Shown: positions 48,321 to 55,583 of the stretch, piece by piece
How the letters are laid out: the number at the start of each line of letters is the position of its first letter
Position numbering within the stretch: the stretch's first letter is position 1
Source of the DNA: Thalassotalea loyana
Lineage (GTDB): Bacteria; Pseudomonadota; Gammaproteobacteria; Enterobacterales; Alteromonadaceae
DNA length: 64,000 bases
Assembly: GCF_030161435.1 (NCBI RefSeq)
Contig: NZ_BSSV01000003.1
Span: forward strand, 186,001-250,000
Direction of reading: 5' to 3'
Program-made: the position numbers and the translations under genes
The notes under the pieces: model-generated
Database searches by the model: none
The model's input: the letters and a program-made list of their open reading frames with translations, nothing else
Told to the model about the DNA's origin: nothing

Positions 48321-49616
48321 TTATTTTGATACTAATGAAAGCTTATTGTTTAACCTAGTCACGTCACTTTCCATTGCGTTTTTAACAAGAATTGATTTTG
48401 CTATATTGTAATGCCTAATAGCTTCCTGCACTTCATTAGTATTCGCTAAAAGGTCACCCAAACTTTCATGTAGTTTGTATGCTGTTTTATGTTTATTAAT
48501 TCCAATGTTATAAATGTTCTTGGCAAGCCTTGTGTGCTTATTATCAGCACAAAATTGCGCAAATTTCTTTATAAATACCGGCCGGTAACCATAATTTTCA
48601 ATAAAACTCGGAAAGGCATTATTTATATAACTAAAAACCTCGAAATTTTTTTCGTTAACAGCTTGGTTAAGCAAGTAATGTATGGTTTGTTCATGCACTT
48701 CATGAGAAGTTTTATACCTCTTGCCTCGATGTACATAGTACTGTTTCACTTTTGACAAACCGCCGAATTTTTCAAAATCCTTTAATGAATAGAAGCGCAA
48801 AGGCGGATAACTTTCTAAGAACAATGATAATCCATTATTAATGGTTACAAGCGGCGTTGAGTAATGGTTCTTATCAGTAAACAATTCAAATTTCGACGTA
48901 ATGTTCTGATAGTTATGCAATAGCTTCTCAAGCGCTCTATTTTCTTCTAATGCCCAAGTTTCTTTTTCATCAAGTGTAAAATATACAAACTTATTCTCCA
49001 TACCTTTTGATCTGAGTGTTGTCTCTAATGCTTGCAATCGGGGTTTTGTAAAAAATGTTCCACTTGCAAACAAGTAAGCATTAAAAAGGGATGGGTGTTT
49101 GCTCATCAACTCAACTGAAAAGCCGGCAGCCTTTTCCCAGCCAAACAATACCCTAAGTGAATTAGTGTCGAATCTTCCGTCTATAAATGGAATTATATCT
49201 TTTTCAATTGTACGGATAAGATTTGAAGCGTCTTTCCCAAGTGTTTTTCGCCTATTCATTCCATCCGTTTTAATACCAACAACGATAAATTCTGGGGAAT
49301 ACGCCTTCCAAGTAAGCACTGATTGATAAGCCATTGGAAGTAAGAGGTACCTTTGTGCGTCTAGGATAAAAATAACGGGGTATCGACGTTTACTGCCTTT
49401 TTCATAGTTTTCAGGAAGAACAACGTCAATACTTACGTTATTGTCAAAATCGAAGCTGCTCAACTGTCCAAAACCCAACAATGTTGAGGCCGACGTGCTC
49501 TCCTGTGGTGGCCCTGCGTGCACCTCTCTAGATACAGCTAAAAGTGTGAAGCATAAGATTAAAGCAAATAACAAAAGTTCGTACTTTGATGTTCTTATAG
49601 ATGTAAAGAGCTGCAT
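48321..49616 (-). CDS. Esterase D-like alpha/beta hydrolase, nucleophile apparently lost
   Basis: A 431-residue secreted protein. A signal peptide (to about residue 34, VHAG) is followed by an esterase-D/ferri-enterobactin esterase-like domain (about 50-290) with IDVVLPENY, YPVIFILDAQRY, IVVGIKTDG and DIIPFIDGRFDT. The nucleophile elbow, normally G-x-S-x-G-G, reads G159-W-E161-K-A-A-G, so the serine is replaced by glutamate, while the NHYSTPL histidine motif remains. The C-terminal 130 residues look like TPR helices. Hydrolysis is doubtful; a binding or scaffolding role is possible. An earlier start 57 bases upstream is less likely. Confidence 0.75.
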   Translation of the reverse strand: MQLFTSIRTSKYELLLFALILCFTLLAVSREVHAGPPQESTSASTLLGFGQLSSFDFDNNVSIDVVLPENYEKGSKRRYPVIFILDAQRYLLLPMAYQSVLTWKAYSPEFIVVGIKTDGMNRRKTLGKDASNLIRTIEKDIIPFIDGRFDTNSLRVLFGWEKAAGFSVELMSKHPSLFNAYLFASGTFFTKPRLQALETTLRSKGMENKFVYFTLDEKETWALEENRALEKLLHNYQNITSKFELFTDKNHYSTPLVTINNGLSLFLESYPPLRFYSLKDFEKFGGLSKVKQYYVHRGKRYKTSHEVHEQTIHYLLNQAVNEKNFEVFSYINNAFPSFIENYGYRPVFIKKFAQFCADNKHTRLAKNIYNIGINKHKTAYKLHESLGDLLANTNEVQEAIRHYNIAKSILVKNAMESDVTRLNNKLSLVSK

Positions 49617-49940
49617 AAAGTTAACACTTCCCTTTTGTTGGTGCTTTTTAGGGATAAAGATCCTTCTAAGCACTTCTTTTTACATTAGTTTTAAAATTAA
49701 AGCTCGAGCCGGTGCTAATAACAAAGGCATTCATCGCACGAAACATTGATTTCATCTTTTTTGAAGTTTCATTACGAACTTCATAAACGGCGCCTAATGT
49801 CGATTAACCGAGAAGTAGATGCATTTACACAAGGCTTAACGAACAGAAGTAAATCCAAGCTAGTTCGATTGGTTAGAAAATGTAAGGAGGTAGAAGTTTT
49901 AGGTTCTAAGATAAAATTATCTAGAGAAATGTCATAAACA
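49617..49940. other. Gap without a supported gene
   Basis: Between the hydrolase and the tRNA-Ser remnant. A 46-codon frame (49797-49937, plus strand) lacks a ribosome site and a recognisable product. A 7-bp hairpin (TGAAGTT with AACTTCA) lies near 49762-49784. I see nothing else in it. Confidence 0.4.
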
Positions 49941-49969
49941 AAAATGGGCACCTATAAGGTGCCCATTTT
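49941..49969. terminator. Bidirectional terminator, probably the original tRNA-Ser terminator
   Basis: A perfect 12-bp stem (49941-49952 with 49958-49969), TATAA loop, T-rich ends on both strands. On the minus strand it lies 10 bases beyond the end of the tRNA-Ser remnant, where the terminator of the uninterrupted tRNA would be. Confidence 0.8.
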
Positions 49970-49975
49970 CTTATC

Positions 49976-50065
49976 AATATGGCGGTGAGATAGGGATTTG
50001 AACCCTAGATGGGCTACAAACCCATGCCGGTTTTCAAGACCGGTGCTTTCGACCACTCAGCCATC
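49976..50065 (-). repeat. Left attachment site: tRNA-Ser remnant without 5' acceptor strand
   Basis: Read on the minus strand it holds the D arm, the TGA anticodon arm, a long variable arm, the T arm, the 3' acceptor strand and CCA. The 5' side reads GCTTTGA instead of the GGTGAGA needed to pair with TCTCACC, so it cannot fold a normal acceptor stem. It matches the right copy except for four bases in the variable arm. Confidence 0.88.
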
Positions 50066-50082
50066 AAAGCTAAACTCTGTGT

Positions 50083-50121
50083 ATGAGTATAGTATAACAA
50101 CATACTCATGATTTTACTCAT
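50083..50121. repeat. Left cluster of TTACTCAT octamers (putative integrase arm sites)
   Basis: Three copies: ATGAGTAT (inverted) 50083-50090, ATACTCAT 50102-50109, TTACTCAT 50114-50121. The first two form an inverted repeat. The same octamer is clustered at the other end of the element. Confidence 0.6.
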
Positions 50122-50526
50122 CTTTTACAGAAAAACTGTTTCAAAACCCCATAAATAAACATTAACTGAAACATAAATAGAGATAGCGAACAAGTGCAAT
50201 TTCACATTGTACTTGTGCAGGTATCCAACAAGCGAAGCGAGTTAGTTGTATGCTTTTGTACGCTAAATAACTTGAGAAGCTACGTATTCACTGTACTTAA
50301 TACCCTAGTTTTCATGTCTGCATTAATATGAACTAGGGGGATAGGAACTGTGTAGTTATCATCAATGTAAGTACTTTGGCTGTAGAAAATTGAAAGAATT
50401 TCAGCATGACATTTGTACTTTGGTGTATGCATTGAGCTAGCTGTGAATAACAACATACGTCTGAAATTTAGTACGATATTAATCCAGCTGAAGCTCAACT
50501 TGTTGTACGTTAAAGTAACACCGTAT
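50122..50526. other. Element left-end region, no firm gene
   Basis: About 400 bases. An imperfect inverted repeat (CAAGTGCAAT at 50191-50200 with ATTGTACTTG at 50206-50215) and several TGTACTT motifs (50208, 50292, 50414) are visible. A minus-strand frame of 58-72 codons (50280-50498) has only a TTG or an unsupported ATG start, so I do not call it. Confidence 0.45.
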
Positions 50527-51183
50527 TTAGGGGTTCAATGTCATGGGACATTGCTCTTTCATATTTAGTCGAATGGCTCTACCGTTGCTATACTCGCAAA
50601 GCTTGTAACCATTAGTGATACTACTATTTCTGAGTACACCTACAGTGCTCATAGGCACTTGTGTTTTTTCATAGCCATTAGGAGCTGGGAGAACATTTAA
50701 ATTGTAATTACTACCTGTAATTGGTGTAACAGTTGGAATACTGCCAAGGCTATTATTAAGTTCTTTTAAATTATTCGTCAAATTTGCCAAAGCTTGCTGT
50801 GCTTTTATTCGGTCAATCTCTTCTTGTCTAGCTCTCATCGCTTGAACTTTTAATCCAAACTCTACATCTTGACGATAACCTTCGGTATGTGGTCGTTTTA
50901 CTGTTTGCATCACACCATCAGGAAATTTATTTAAATCCCACTTATTTGAATAAGTTCTTTTAGCACCACTAATCCATCTAGCTTCACACTCAACCGAGCG
51001 AAAGCTGCCGCGCTTTTTGTCTTCTTTGCTAATGTCGTAATAAAGCCTCTGTGGTGTAAATCCTTTGTTTTCCCCACCACAGTAGAGTAGAGCTCCATCT
51101 ACATCTGTAGCATAGGTTACCCCATAACCACTAGAGCATCCTGCTATTAAAAAAGTAAGAAAAATTACAGCTATTATTTTCAT
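50527..51183 (-). CDS. Element-encoded lipoprotein, unknown function
   Basis: A 218-residue lipoprotein with lipobox LIAGC (cysteine 16). The segment near residues 25-70 (DGALLYCGGENKGFTPQRLYYD ... SVECEARWISG) resembles PEGA-like envelope modules. A glutamine- and lysine-rich helix (VQAMRARQEEIDRIKAQQALANL) follows, and then a C-terminal part with two cysteines (KLCEYSNG, EQCPMT). Similar chromosomal lipoproteins are common in marine gammaproteobacteria. On a mobile element it could modify the cell surface, for example for exclusion, but that is inference only. Confidence 0.65.
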   Translation of the reverse strand: MKIIAVIFLTFLIAGCSSGYGVTYATDVDGALLYCGGENKGFTPQRLYYDISKEDKKRGSFRSVECEARWISGAKRTYSNKWDLNKFPDGVMQTVKRPHTEGYRQDVEFGLKVQAMRARQEEIDRIKAQQALANLTNNLKELNNSLGSIPTVTPITGSNYNLNVLPAPNGYEKTQVPMSTVGVLRNSSITNGYKLCEYSNGRAIRLNMKEQCPMTLNP

Positions 51184-51559
51184 TGTTATTCCCTTATCAA
51201 GTTATTCTTTTTATAAACACGTATGTTCTATATGTAACTTATTGAACTACAAAGCAGTATAAGTTTAATAACACACCTTGTAAATGCCTAGCTTGGATAT
51301 TATTTGGTGGTGCGTTATCAGTACTTTGCTGTACTTCATATAACTAGGTTAGTTATCTGCTTTCTGTACTTATTGCTTAGTTTCCAGTAGACCTCTTCAA
51401 TTCGAATTAGGGGGGGCTAGTTAAGTCTTTAACTGACCTAATGCAAGTATATCTGTGCTAATAAATGAGAGCATATTTCTACATGACAGTCTGTGTGCTT
51501 TTATGTACTTTTGGTTCGGGGACTTTCTGGATGACATATACCCTCCCCCCTGCTAAGCT
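51184..51559. other. Divergent regulatory gap inside the element
   Basis: About 375 bases between the lipoprotein and the winged-helix gene with no coding frame. It has repeated GTACTT motifs (51321, 51331, 51366, 51504), a run of seven G at 51411-51417 and a C-run (CCCTCCCCCC at 51541-51550). Promoters for both neighbours must lie here. Confidence 0.5.
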
Positions 51560-51578
51560 AGGTACACAATTTGTACCT
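51560..51578. promoter_or_regulatory. Inverted repeat AGGTACA-N5-TGTACCT upstream of the winged-helix gene
   Basis: Perfect 7-bp arms around CAATT, 14 bases before the ATG at 51593. The position fits an autoregulatory operator. A related repeat lies at the other end of the gene. Confidence 0.55.
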
Positions 51579-51592
51579 CGAATAAAAATAAT

Positions 51593-52327
51593 ATGCTGCA
51601 TTCCTGTTATGAAATAAAAGACATAAAATTACTTCTAGAGCTTAACGACTCAGCTCGCCATACTCTTTTAACAGTACTCGACCAATTTGACGGCTCTTCA
51701 GAAGGTGTAATTGATCGAACACACATGGATGATGCTGAGAAACAAAAGTTGAAGCGAGGTATCTCTGAATTAAAAGAAAAAGGCTTAATAACTAAATCTG
51801 AAGCCCCTAGAGGGCACTTTACACTTAACTCAGATATCATTATTGCTAAAGTCACAAGAAACCGTGATGACCACTATTTAAACTCAGGGCTTTATCGAAG
51901 CGACTGCCATGAACTACTAAACATTTTAATCGCTATAGAACACTTTTTCGATGAATTCTATAACAAGCCATTTGTCATTAAATTTAGGGTATACACGAAT
52001 AAACCTCGAATCCCTGCTACTGTATTTAGTAACATGGTGCAGTTTACTGAAGATAATTATCGCCCTAGATACAACTATCGTACCAGTTACGGTTCCGTAC
52101 TAAATAAGTTCATTCACATAGCAGAATACATAAAATACTACTGTGACGCTAGGCAAGAAATTTTAGTTCTTACAAATGAAGAACATGCCAATATTGTAGA
52201 CGTTTTTCGTTCGAAAATTGTCGAAGGGGTATCATGTTACCCAACTTACAGAAAACCCGAAGCCAAAGCATTATGTAAGTTCATACAGGAATGGTTCACT
52301 GATAATTATCCTGAGTACACCCTGTAG
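51593..52327 (+). CDS. Element-encoded protein with N-terminal winged-helix-like domain
   Basis: A 244-residue protein of unknown function. Residues 15-75 look like a winged helix (SARHTLLTVLDQFDGSSEGVIDRTHM, KLKRGISELKEKGLITKSEAPRGHFTLN), similar in layout to plasmid replication or copy-control regulators. The rest (about 85-244) is an unassigned alpha/beta domain rich in aromatic and basic residues. No AGGAG-type ribosome site is clear. It is the only element gene on the plus strand and converges on the 528-residue protein. It may be the element's regulator or replication initiator. Confidence 0.6.
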   Translation: MLHSCYEIKDIKLLLELNDSARHTLLTVLDQFDGSSEGVIDRTHMDDAEKQKLKRGISELKEKGLITKSEAPRGHFTLNSDIIIAKVTRNRDDHYLNSGLYRSDCHELLNILIAIEHFFDEFYNKPFVIKFRVYTNKPRIPATVFSNMVQFTEDNYRPRYNYRTSYGSVLNKFIHIAEYIKYYCDARQEILVLTNEEHANIVDVFRSKIVEGVSCYPTYRKPEAKALCKFIQEWFTDNYPEYTL

Positions 52328-52328
52328 C

Positions 52329-52351
52329 AAAGGTACACAAAACGTACCTTT
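52329..52351. terminator. Inverted repeat between convergent element genes
   Basis: AAAGGTAC (52329-52336) pairs with GTACCTTT (52344-52351) around ACAAAAC. It shares the AGGTACACAA half with the operator-like repeat at 51560. It could be a terminator or a second regulator site. Confidence 0.5.
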
Positions 52352-53936
52352 AGTTACTTACTTTAACCTCAAATCCTGTCTGTTCCAGAATAGCATCTTC
52401 AAAGTCCTTAAAAGGAAGTTTCTGCTTACTATATACGGCATCATGGACGGGTATACCGTCATCGACTACTGATAGCATGGCATCACGTATCTGCTTCTCA
52501 TAATACGTCCATATGAAGAAATAGACGCTAGATTTCTCCCTTGCAATAGCATCATCGTCATCAGTACTCTCCCAATCGAAATCCTCTGGGAAGTCATGCT
52601 TTGATTGAGATACAGCTAGTTTTCTAACCTCAGAGTCATTAACCTCAATGGCAGAAATAACTTCTTTACGTAAACGGTTAGACTCTTCCTTAAACTGCGC
52701 TAATAACAGGTTTTCACCAACTTTCTTATTGCTGCCATTAGCATATGCTGTCAGTAATTCTTTAACCTCAGACCTACCGATACCTAACTCTACACTCAGC
52801 TGCTTCCTTAGGTTGTCTTTATAGTCAGGTTGCCAGCCATACTTAAATATCATTGGATAAGCTTGTATAAGATCGTCAGTTGTCTGGTATAGATGAGATG
52901 AATATTTGAATAAAATACCAAATGAAATTATCTGAATGCCACCACAGATATCGTAGTTGATATAGCCGAGAGCTTTACGCTCAACACTCCGTAATCTAGT
53001 GAATATATTGTAATGCCTGCCGTAATCAGGATTAGTGGTGGACAGGTTCTTTAATGGTACAACTATTGTACCCTTACCTAAACCTAACTTCGCAATGCTC
53101 ATAACATGCAACAAGGATGGTAATGACAACTTAGTTAGCTGGTTAACATTTAATAGCAAAGCACTTCCATCATCTGAAAATGTCCACTTACATGGTAAAC
53201 ATATGTAGGGTGCCTTGTACTTCATAGGTATAAACTTAGGACTGGAAGGTGTGAGTACCGGATTACTGACCTGAGTTCCCTGATTGTTTAGCCGTTTATA
53301 GTAAGATAATGGGGTAACACCTCTCATATGTTTACCCACTAGATGGACATACTTACTTAAGTCCTTTGTAAGCATTTTTCCTAGTTCTGTTTTCAGCCCT
53401 TCTGACTGCTTTGTCGGTTTATAGCGCTTACTAGACGCTCCTGCATAATAGCCCTTACTCATAGTGAAGTACTTATCAAAGAAGTTATGTGTCTGATCTA
53501 ATTTCTTTAAGTATCGTAATGCACTACTATTGCTGTGAATTGGTACCCCTGCGGAATAATCCTTACGAGATAAAACTTGCAGTAATATATCTAAATACTT
53601 CTGACCTAGGTGATTAACTTGGGAGCATTTAGATATTCCCTTCAATCCTTTATTACAATAAACAAGTAAATAGCCACACAATACACCTAAAAGATCTCTA
53701 AAGCTGTTTAGTTGAGCATTAGCCAATAGATAGTTAACAACCTTGTCATCCATCACAGACAGCTCTTGGGCTGTAGGAGCAAGTGCTTGTTTGAAGTATT
53801 GTTCTACCCCTGCTCTATTACGCTTAATTGTTCTCTGGCTTAACTCTGAAAGAGCAGCATATTCAGTGTCAGGGCGACTAACATCAAAGCCACGATGTTT
53901 TATATATCTTATTGCTGCTTCTAGTTCAGTGTTCAT
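52350..53936 (-). CDS. Element-encoded protein with single-subunit-polymerase-like motifs
   Basis: A 528-residue protein not recognised by name. The C-terminal half has three segments that read like the family-A/T7-type polymerase motifs, in order: A-like Y-D329-ICGGIQIIS (T7 RNA polymerase has D-GSCSGIQHFS), B-like GIGR388-S-E-V-K392-ELLTAYANGS (T7: RSVTKRSVMTLAYGS) and C-like GIPVH498-D499-AVY (T7: IHDSFG). Spacings of 63 and 107 residues are shorter than in T7 RNA polymerase and nearer those of DNA polymerase I. The N-terminal half is helical and unassigned. A replication role for the element is plausible; the homology is not proven. Confidence 0.4.
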   Translation of the reverse strand: MNTELEAAIRYIKHRGFDVSRPDTEYAALSELSQRTIKRNRAGVEQYFKQALAPTAQELSVMDDKVVNYLLANAQLNSFRDLLGVLCGYLLVYCNKGLKGISKCSQVNHLGQKYLDILLQVLSRKDYSAGVPIHSNSSALRYLKKLDQTHNFFDKYFTMSKGYYAGASSKRYKPTKQSEGLKTELGKMLTKDLSKYVHLVGKHMRGVTPLSYYKRLNNQGTQVSNPVLTPSSPKFIPMKYKAPYICLPCKWTFSDDGSALLLNVNQLTKLSLPSLLHVMSIAKLGLGKGTIVVPLKNLSTTNPDYGRHYNIFTRLRSVERKALGYINYDICGGIQIISFGILFKYSSHLYQTTDDLIQAYPMIFKYGWQPDYKDNLRKQLSVELGIGRSEVKELLTAYANGSNKKVGENLLLAQFKEESNRLRKEVISAIEVNDSEVRKLAVSQSKHDFPEDFDWESTDDDDAIAREKSSVYFFIWTYYEKQIRDAMLSVVDDGIPVHDAVYSKQKLPFKDFEDAILEQTGFEVKVSN

Positions 53937-53990
53937 TTGCCAGCTTCCTTTTTTACTGACAGTTTACGATGGTTTATAAGAAAAGAAAGC

Positions 53991-55106
53991 TCATTTTAAG
54001 CTTTGTATATATAAAGACCATTGTTCCATTAGTTCCCTGCGCTCCTCAAGCCTCATAGAACGATCATAGGCAGCCTTAACCTTGTTACCTTCAATGTGAC
54101 CTAGCTGAAGTTCAACAAGATCACCATCAAGCCTACAATGCTCCCTAGCTAGGGTTGAGAAACTAGAGCGAAAGCCATGAAAAACATGGGTGTTTTTATC
54201 GAAGCCAAGAGACCTCAAAGCAACATTTAATGTACTTTCACTAAGCGGTCTATTTGGTCTCGAACCATTAAACAGATAATTACCATCAGACTGTGATACT
54301 GCTAGTTTCAAGAGTTTTAGAATAGGATCTGTTAGCGGTATCCAGTGCTCTCTCCCCATCTTGTCTTTAGGGATTATCCAAAGCTTACGATCAAAGTCGA
54401 CATGCTCAGGTTTAGCCATGCGAATAGACTCACTCCTAAGAAAAACATGTGGTGCAACTTGAAGGCAAAGCTTAACAGAAGGCATCAGGTGCTCTGCATG
54501 ATCAATAGTTCTCAGAAGGTTAGCAAACGCATTCTGCTCCGTTATCGCTGCCATGTGTTGGACTTTAGGCTTTTTAGTACAGCCTTGTAATGGCTCGGCA
54601 GGGTTAGCCTCACAGTACAAGTTCTGTACCCCAAATTTAAAGATTTGACTTGTGATGTTCTGAACACGTCTGGCTAGTTCAAGGTGTCCTCTTACCTCGA
54701 TTTGCTTGAGAATAGGTAGAATGTCCCTTGGCTTGATATGGCTTAACAACATATCACCTAGCTTAGGAAGAAGGTAGCTTTCAATTCTGCGCTTAACGAG
54801 CTGCTTGTTCTTAGAACTAGCGTAATCTTTGTACTCAAGCCACTCACAGGCTGCTAGTTCAAATGGCACTGCTTTATATTGAGCAAGGTTTTTAAGATCA
54901 TCACGCAGTTCTCTAGCCTCTTCAAGTGACACAAGAGGGAACTGACCTAGTGACTTCATTGTCCACTTACCATCGTAGTTTTTGTAACGGTATCGCCAAC
55001 TTTTAGAGCCTTTAGGTGATACTTCAAGATACAGACCATCAGCATCTAAATGACGAGTTAGTTTGGAAGGGGTTTTAACGCGCTTAATCTGAGAAGTTGT
55101 TAGCAT
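53991..55106 (-). CDS. int: Tyrosine recombinase, P4-type integrase
   Basis: A 371-residue integrase. The N-terminal DUF4102-type arm-binding domain reads DADGLYLEVSPKGSKSWRYRYK (about residues 20-41) and GKWTMKSLGQFPLVSLEEAR. A core-binding helical domain covers about 80-175. The catalytic domain follows with the first arginine in FLRSESIR (near 226), lysine in KDKMGREHW, HGFR (near 316), LGH (near 341) and the nucleophile tyrosine in AAYDRS (near 352). It mediates site-specific insertion at the tRNA-Ser gene that lies 170 bases upstream of its start. Confidence 0.93.
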   Translation of the reverse strand: MLTTSQIKRVKTPSKLTRHLDADGLYLEVSPKGSKSWRYRYKNYDGKWTMKSLGQFPLVSLEEARELRDDLKNLAQYKAVPFELAACEWLEYKDYASSKNKQLVKRRIESYLLPKLGDMLLSHIKPRDILPILKQIEVRGHLELARRVQNITSQIFKFGVQNLYCEANPAEPLQGCTKKPKVQHMAAITEQNAFANLLRTIDHAEHLMPSVKLCLQVAPHVFLRSESIRMAKPEHVDFDRKLWIIPKDKMGREHWIPLTDPILKLLKLAVSQSDGNYLFNGSRPNRPLSESTLNVALRSLGFDKNTHVFHGFRSSFSTLAREHCRLDGDLVELQLGHIEGNKVKAAYDRSMRLEERRELMEQWSLYIQSLK

Positions 55107-55112
55107 GTGTGT

Positions 55113-55167
55113 TTACTCATTCTGGAGTCATGAATTTACTCAAATCTTACTCATTGGTAATGAGTAA
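55113..55167. repeat. Right cluster of TTACTCAT octamers (putative integrase arm sites)
   Basis: Four copies: 55113-55120 (TTACTCAT), 55136-55143 (TTACTCAA), 55147-55154 (TTACTCAT) and 55160-55167 (ATGAGTAA, inverted). The last two form an inverted repeat. They lie directly upstream of int, so binding could also repress it. Confidence 0.6.
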
Positions 55168-55243
55168 AACTTGCCAGAACTGGTTTTAGAGTATTTTTAC
55201 GTCAACTCTAAAAAGCCAGTAAACACAGGGCTTAGAAAGCAAA

Positions 55244-55269
55244 AAAGGCAACTCATAAGAGCTGCCTTT
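55244..55269 (-). terminator. Terminator of the reconstituted tRNA-Ser gene
   Basis: AAAGGCA (55244-55250) and TGCCTTT (55263-55269) plus inner CTC/GAG pairs, followed on the minus strand by a T-run. It lies inside the element, 10 bases past the tRNA 3' end, so the element supplies this terminator. Confidence 0.8.
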
Positions 55270-55274
55270 CTTTT

Positions 55275-55364
55275 AATATGGCGGTGAGATAGGGATTTGA
55301 ACCCTAGATACGCTACAAACGTATGCCGGTTTTCAAGACCGGTGCTTTCGACCACTCAGCCATC
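55275..55364 (-). repeat. Right attachment site within tRNA-Ser
   Basis: The 90-bp counterpart of 49976-50065 with 86 of 90 bases identical. It covers the tRNA from the sixth base of the 5' acceptor strand through CCA. Confidence 0.88.
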
Positions 55365-55369
55365 TCACC
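55279..55369 (-). tRNA. tRNA-Ser (anticodon TGA)
   Basis: A 91-nt type II tRNA. GGTGAGA (5') pairs with TCTCACC (3'), the discriminator is G, and CCA is encoded. The D loop has GAGTGG, the anticodon loop is CTTGAAA with TGA, the long variable arm pairs TACG with CGTA, and the T loop is GGGTTCAAATCCC. It is the integration target of the element and remains intact. Confidence 0.95.
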
Positions 55370-55583
55370 AAATGTTTATAGGTTGCCCTAAAACGGTGAG
55401 CATAGTAATGAGCCTATGCCGCTTTGTAAAGTAAAATTTTTAATAAAATTGCATTTTACTGTCCAACTGCTGACAAAGTAATCAAATCGGTGAAAAAGCC
55501 GTTATTTTGATACTTTTTTGCCCATCAATAAAAATGATAAAACGCACTTTGCACACATAACACTTCAAAAAACAACTCAGGTT

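Larger units (their letters stand above)
49976..55364. mobile_element. Integrative element in tRNA-Ser(UGA), about 5.4 kb
   Basis: Bounded by 90-bp direct repeats (49976-50065 and 55275-55364) derived from a tRNA-Ser gene. The copy at the right end completes a functional tRNA, while the left copy has lost the 5' acceptor strand. A P4-type integrase gene lies next to the intact tRNA, as is usual. Cargo consists of a lipoprotein, a winged-helix-like protein and a large protein with polymerase-like motifs. No conjugation, capsid, packaging or known defence gene is visible. It may be a satellite or a mobilisable mini-island. Confidence 0.88.

Noticed and set aside
49746-49937. 46-63 codon plus-strand frame before the tRNA-Ser remnant
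   Set aside because: The longer version starts at TTG, the ATG version has no ribosome site, and the product is not recognisable. The hairpin that follows is better explained as the old tRNA terminator.
49976-50067. A second functional tRNA-Ser gene
   Set aside because: The 5' acceptor strand does not pair with the 3' strand, so it is an attachment-site remnant rather than a working tRNA.
50280-50498. 72-codon minus-strand frame in the element
   Set aside because: It starts at TTG, or at an ATG without a ribosome site, and its sequence does not look like a folded protein.
49976-55364. CRISPR array or known defence system in the element
   Set aside because: No regularly spaced repeats with spacers, no Cas, restriction, toxin-antitoxin or helicase/nuclease motifs were seen.
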